Translations under genes and position numbers: made by a program
The notes under the pieces: model-generated
Databases searched by the model: none
What the model was told of the DNA's origin: nothing
Seen by the model: the letters and a program-made list of their open reading frames with translations, nothing else
NCBI RefSeq assembly: GCF_000764305.2
Contig: NW_025939616.1
Coordinates: forward strand, 16,591 to 80,590
Reading direction: 5' to 3'
DNA from: Hyalella azteca
Lineage: Eukaryota > Arthropoda > Malacostraca > Amphipoda > Hyalellidae
DNA: 64,000 bases
Shown here: positions 51,556 to 64,000 of the stretch, piece by piece
Layout of the letters: each line of letters opens with the position of its first letter
How positions within the stretch are numbered: position 1 is the stretch's first letter

Positions 51556-52566
51556 CGTACTGACTAGTAGTTTCCTTTAAATTCATTGAAAAAGTTATCA
51601 ATCTTGTCCATGACAAACTCGCTGAACTGCCAGTTGCACACTCGCTAAGTAAAGGGAAAATGGACACCAATATAAACACCAAGAAATACTGACGGGCTTC
51701 TTTTGTTTGGTGCCCACCCACACACGTGTTTAAGTAATGAAGTGGTTTTTGCGCTCGGTTTGACAGATCAGTTCAGATGCGCAGTGCGCATCTGAACAAA
51801 GCACATCTAAAAGCTCCCCGATTGCTAAACTTCCCTTCAAGATAAAAATTCCGCTGCAGTCGACTGTCACAGACGACTGATGGTAAAAGTACAGACAACT
51901 GACAGTAGAGTCACAGACTACTGATGGTAGAAGTACAGACAGCTGATGGTAGAGTTACAGACGACTGACGGTAGAAGTACAGACGACTGACGGTAGAAGC
52001 ACAGATGACTGACATCTCATAGGCCCACTGAAAATGCTTCTGGGGTAGTCTTGCCTTTAACTCGAGTGTACCAGATAGTCTCCCCAACTGGAACTGAAAT
52101 AGACACAAGAGAGATCAGCATGGCCCCTTAAATGTTTCAAAGGTAAAGAAAATAATGATCACTGGTCAGACAAGTGAAGATTATTCATCAAGAGCACACT
52201 TTAAGTTACTAACCTATGGTACTGGCGGCCAGAGCAAGAGTGACTGATAGCCAGCTAATGAGCACTGACTATGACTGCGGGTGCAAATATTACCCTAGGG
52301 TTTACTAAAAATGGCTTGATCCTTACACTGTCATTCACACATGCTGATCTCTCTTGTCGGCATTGGACTTGTCATTTTACAACTTGCAAAATCACTATAC
52401 GATTGAAGGCAGAGCTCTGAAATTTGAAGAGCATGCTCAAAGAACTATTAGCTTGTTTTCTCACCATCTTTCATTAATGCCCAATAATAGTAAAAAAAAT
52501 TCTTGCCCAATTTGGCTTCACTCGTGCTGAAGCCAAAACTGACTATCTGCCATTTTGGTCATTTTT

Positions 52567-52688
52567 AGCGCATTTTCTCATTTATGGAAAAAATGCACTA
52601 TTGTGCTCACCATGTCTGTCCATCTGTCTGTCTGTCTGTCTGTCCATCTCTCCATGACCTCAAGTTTTTGTCGATGAGAAAATGCGCT
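52567..52688. mobile_element. AGCGCATTTTCTC element (copy 2)
   Basis: 122 bp with inverted 13-bp ends and an internal GTCT run. It is nearly identical to the copy at 55376 and about 80% similar to that at 23597. Confidence 0.7.
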
Positions 52689-53186
52689 CGCTGTCATTCA
52701 CTGCAGTGTGTACTGAGTTACCTATATTTTTTGTGGTCTTGCTTTGTTTGTGCACAACCTACTATAATAAAGAAAAATGATACATTTTCACCTATGTTTT
52801 TTCATATGATCATTTTATTTGCACATTTCTGCTAAGTACAATTAATTCCAGTACAAGTCTGCCTTATATTCCTGATTGGCTTTTAGCATGGTCATTTTTG
52901 TCTCATTCATGTACATTTTAGTTTACTGTAAGTTTGTGCATTTGATACAAAGTTCTGTCTGGAAGATATGGCTAGCAGTAAAATTTGCAAATTCACTTTG
53001 TCAAAAGCAACAATTTTGACAACTCAAAAGTGTGCCAATGAAAAATAAAATGTTGTATCCAATCAACTATTAAAAAGTAAGATATTTTGGTGCATATTCT
53101 CAATACCGTACCAACCTATATACTAGAACTACTGATTACAAGGTATCTCATTGTAGTTGATTTTAGTAAAGTTTCTCTAACAACAG

Positions 53187-53372
53187 CCGGCAGTAACATG
53201 GATGCTGCACCTGTGCTCCCTGATATCGCTGGTCTCGGTCTCAGCTAACACACCCCGCACCTTCGAGATGCACCACGAGCTGCGATACATCACACTCGCT
53301 GCTGACCTCTTCGTCACGCTGCTCTTCACCACAGAGATGATCATCAAAATGCACTCGTTTGGCATCATCAGG
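53187..53372 (+). pseudogene. orphan duplicate of NALCN exon 2 upstream of exon 1
   Basis: Identical in protein to the exon at 56771-56956 (62 codons, CLISLVSVSANTP-type S1 and S2 segment), with intact AG and GTGAGT. It lies 3 kb upstream of the only exon 1 with a start codon, so it could join the transcript only from another first exon. Confidence 0.85.
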
Positions 53373-53959
53373 GTGAGTGGCATACTTGTGTTGCAATCTT
53401 AATATATTTAATATTTGTTAATATTTGTGCTTAAATTATCAGGGTGAGTGACCTACTTCGGTTACAATTATTATGGTGAGTCAAATGCTTCCATTATAAT
53501 CACCAGGGGGAGTGAAAGGACTTTTTAGGTAAAGTCTAGACCAGCAGCAAAAGAATTTTTTGTTGTCTTTTTTAGGGATGAGTGGTGTGCTTCACACGAT
53601 ATCATCAGTGTGCGTAGAAAGCTTCAGCCGGTATCGTTCTTATGATTATTCTACAAAGCAGTTTTCGTGGCGTCTGGTTCAAATGAACTTCGAGGGCACG
53701 TTACACATAAGTTTACTAGCGACCTTGAACTGCGTGCGCTACTGCATGCACAGCCAGTGAAGATCGCGCAATATCAGCGACGCGTGGTCGAATTTTTTGC
53801 TTATTGCATATGAGTCATGCAGCTGCGTTCATTATGGGTTGCAGTTTAAAAAGTGCTGTGGTCGGAAGTCAATAGAGTGTGGCTTTACATAGTCCAATCA
53901 GGTCAGAATGAGCGCCACCACTAAAAAGGGCCTCGAGAGATAGTGGCTGACGCTACGTA

Positions 53960-54647
53960 GTCGACGCAGAGCGCCAAAAAAGCGGTGGTGACTATATGGC
54001 AATGTGATGGTTCATAGAAAGTTCCGAGTCCAGCAGAATGTCCAGGTTACGAACCGAAGACACATGGCACGACAAACTCGTTGCCCACACGAACAGGGTT
54101 GGCTGGAAGCTGATACTGGCGATGAGCAGTCGCAAACCAAATAAAGTAGTTCTTTATGCATCGAACTAGAGCTGGTTGGAGTGCATCCAGTCTGAGACGG
54201 CGTCCATGCAGACTATATATAGACATCCGGTCCTGCAACGCTGCAACGTCCGCCAGTGCACAGTAGCCTCATATTTGGGGGTCGTCGGCGAACATGTGCG
54301 AAATCAAACTGTGAATCAATTGGTATGTGCAATACGTTGACAGTATATAACAGGAAGCGGATCGGGCCGAGCAACGATGGCTTTTGAAGAAGAGTTCCCG
54401 CATCGAACGCTTCGGAATCTATTTCTGAGACAGGACTCGAACCACCGCAGCACTGTGTCGCACAGGCCGGATGATATGTCAAATGACGCAATAAAGTGGC
54501 GTGGTCGACCGAAGCACCTTCAGCACGGTGGTTTCCATCGAGTGGAGATGGCGGTATGCAGACTGGAGACGAGGCATGAGACCGGACTGCTAAAGATGGT
54601 TTTCAGCTGTCGGGCCACAACTCGTTCTAGAAGTTTCGACAAAATCG
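53960..54647 (-). mobile_element. LINE reverse-transcriptase fragment (copy 1), decayed
   Basis: Minus-strand frames contain GPIRFLLYTVNVLH and further pieces of a CR1/jockey-type reverse transcriptase (the region around the FADD box and a DWMHSNQLQLN-like segment), broken by frameshifts. Cut at the duplication junction. Confidence 0.65.
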
Positions 54648-55375
54648 AAGATAAAAATTCCGCTGCAGTCGACTGTCACAGACGACTGATGGTAAAAGTA
54701 CAGACAACTGACAGTAGAGTCACAGACTACTGATGGTAGAAGTACAGACAGCTGATGGTAGAGTTACAGACGACTGACGGTAGAAGTACAGACGACTGAC
54801 GGTAGAAGCACAGATGACTGACATCTCATAGGCCCACTGAAAATGCTTCTGGGGTAGTCTTGCCTTTAACTCGAGTGTACCAGATAGTCTCCCCAACTGG
54901 AACTGAAATAGACACAAGAGAGATCAGCATGGCCCCTTAAATGTTTCAAAGGTAAAGAAAATAATGATCACTGGTCAGACAAGTGAAGATTATTCATCAA
55001 GAGCACACTTTAAGTTACTAACCTATGGTGCTGGCGGCTGGAGCAAGAGTGACTGATAGCCGGCTAATGAGCACTGACTATGACTGCGGGTGCAAATATT
55101 ACCCTAGGGTTTACTAAAAATGGCTTGATCCTTACACTGTGATTCACACATGCTGATCTCTCTTGTTGGCATTGGACTTGTCTTTTTACAACTTGCAAAA
55201 TCACTATGCGATTGAAGGCAGAGCTCTGAAATTTGAAGAGCATGCTCAAAGAACTATTAGCTTGTTTTCTCACCATCTTTCATTAATGCCCAATAATAGT
55301 AAAAAAAATTCTTGCCCAATTTGGCTTCACTCGTGCTGAAGCCAAAACTGACTATCTGCCATTTTGGTCATTTTT

Positions 55376-55497
55376 AGCGCATTTTCTCATTTATGGAAAA
55401 AATGCACTATTGTGCTCACCATGTCTGTCCATCTGTCTGTCTGTCTGTCTGTCCATCTCTCCATGACCTCAAGTTTTTGTCGATGAGAAAATGCGCT
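55376..55497. mobile_element. AGCGCATTTTCTC element (copy 3)
   Basis: Copy of the 52567 element carried by the segmental duplication. Confidence 0.7.
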
Positions 55498-56331
55498 CGC
55501 TGTCATTCACTGCAGTGTGTACTGAGTTACCTATATTTTTTGTGGTCTTGCTTTGTTTGTGCACAACCTACTATAATAAAGAAAAATGATACATTTTCAC
55601 CTATGTTTTTTCATATGATCATTTTATTTGCACATTTCTGCTAAGTACAATTAATTCCAGTACAAGTCTGCCTTATATTCCTGATTGGCTTTTAGCATGG
55701 TCATTTTTGTCTCATTCATGTATGGCTTTTATACAATTTTCCACTTGGAATGATAAACAAATTTTTTGGCACTTGACTAATTTCATTGTATGATCATCAT
55801 TTATGGCATAAAGGTTGCCAGACTGTCCTATCAGCCTTCTAATTTAGTCATAATGTAAATTCATTAATATGCTGGCTAAGTCTAGAGTACCTATCAATAA
55901 ATGTCATCTTATATTATTTTGAAGGACTCGTAAATGAGTAATTATAATAAAATATTTTTACAGTAAAATATTTTTCCGCATGCTCTTTACTGTCTGAAAT
56001 ATTTATTAAACATGATTTGTATGAATAGAGATAGGTAAATTTGAAATTTAAAAAAATAATTTGAATAATGATTAAGTTAATGTTGTTAGTTGTAGGTTAT
56101 CATATTCTTATTAGTACATCTCAAAACAGATATATGTAGTACTATTTAATGCAGCAGCAGAACTCCATGAATCTAAAAATTACTATAAAAAGCCAAATTT
56201 GTTCCAGATCAGTTTCAATTTCATAAAAAATTATTTTTTATCAACTACATTAAATATTTTTAAACTATAGGTTTGATGAAATCAGTGATCAAGATGTGAA
56301 GTTACTGGTGGTTTAGTATTCTCTGGCAGCC

Positions 56332-63510
<7,179 letters not shown>

Positions 63511-63552
63511 GTGCGGGCTACTTTATTGTAGAATAATAATAATAAAATATGT

Positions 63553-64000
63553 TATACAGACCGATGCAAAAGGTTAGCCCCACCCCTTTAAAACATCATA
63601 ACACATCGAGTTTTGCGAGTTTTATTGTGCAAATGGTGGCAAACGAATCGTCTTGGTCTCAGTAATCAAAATACAATAGACTGTAGTGAAAATGTAATTA
63701 GTAACGGAGAAAATGAAAAACACATGTTTTTGCACCGACGCAAAAGGTTAGCCCCACTTTGTACACTTTGACATTTTAAGCAAAACAAAACATATGTCAG
63801 CTGCAAAACTAAAAGTTATTTACCGATATGCTCCCCGTTGGCTTTGTAGACATCCAAGCACCGCTTTTCCATGCCCTGAGACAATCTACGGAGGTAGTTG
63901 GGGCCCAGATTGGACCAGGCGGCTTGAATGGCCAACTCGAGTTCTTCCTTCGTGTCATACTGCTTCCCGCAAGGCTTAGACGATCCCAGCCATGTACCCG
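63553..64000 (-). mobile_element. end of a Tc1/mariner transposon with transposase C-terminus
   Basis: The terminal CAGACCGATGCAAAAGGTTAG is followed ~165 bp later by an internal direct copy (CCGACGCAAAAGGTTAGCCC). The minus-strand frame from 64000 to the stop at 63816 reads KEELELAIQAAWSNLGPNYL and ends CLDVYKANGEHIGK, the typical C-terminus of DD34E transposases. The rest is outside the window. Confidence 0.85.

Larger units (their letters stand above)
51840..54647. repeat. segmental tandem duplication, copy 1
   Basis: Starts GATAAAAATTCCGCTGCAGT and runs through a MITE copy, an orphan NALCN exon 2 and a LINE fragment. At 54647/54648 the same start sequence begins again (copy 2). Compared with copy 2 it lacks the ~790 bp that hold NALCN exon 1 (55716-56505). 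Confidence 0.88.

Noticed and set aside
52584..55644. Identical 83-codon ORFs at 52584 and 55393 as a duplicated gene
   Set aside because: They arise from the GTCT-rich MITE and flank within the segmental duplication; there is no homology or splice evidence.

Overview
The window is animal nuclear DNA. Genes are split into short exons by GT-AG introns, and the proteins most resemble arthropod versions: an insect-like NALCN N-terminus, Dr1, PPWD1 and GNL1. I infer a crustacean or other non-insect arthropod with a large, heterozygous, repeat-rich genome; no marker fixes the species. It is a short-read draft. Three copies of the Nextera mate-pair junction adapter remain (8346, 16062, 47375), there are two N runs (14523-14823, 47214-47333), and single Ns mark forced joins at 6059, 7749, 9824, 10749, 16053, 19458, 43601 and 62621.

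Layout: (1) 198-1323 (+), a Cys/Ser-rich reading frame interrupted by in-frame stops. (2) 2414-13683 (+), PPWD1, a WD40-cyclophilin of the spliceosome; ten exons are visible and the last one plus part of exon 8 are missing. (3) 16098-24038 (+), GNL1, a circularly permuted GTPase; its start codon is replaced by adapter and the G4 (NKxD) exons are absent. (4) 24.0-30.7 kb, transposon and SINE debris. (5) 30750-33696 (+), DR1 (NC2 beta), complete in three exons. (6) 39645-34670 (-), a complete six-exon two-pore-domain potassium channel with a His-rich cytosolic tail. (7) 40.4-47.5 kb, a dense cluster of unrelated minisatellites with no recognisable gene. (8) 51.8-58.3 kb, a tandem duplication of about 2.8 kb carrying a second copy of NALCN exon 2 and LINE fragments. 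(9) 56332-63510 (+), the 5' part of NALCN (narrow abdomen), running toward the right edge. (10) 63.55-64.0 kb, the end of a Tc1/mariner element. The genes are housekeeping or neuronal and unrelated to each other; there is no operon-like logic.

The most unusual pattern is that many exon-intron boundaries are themselves tandemly duplicated. In PPWD1, GNL1, the K2P gene and NALCN, short arrays contain the last 10-50 nt of an exon plus its 5' splice site, or a 3' splice site plus the first bases of the exon. About fourteen boundaries show this, at ages from near-identical to badly decayed, while DR1 has none. This looks like a recurrent, splice-site-anchored tandem duplication process. It has consequences for gene structure (spare donors and acceptors, raw material for intron gain) and explains why the assembly breaks inside genes.
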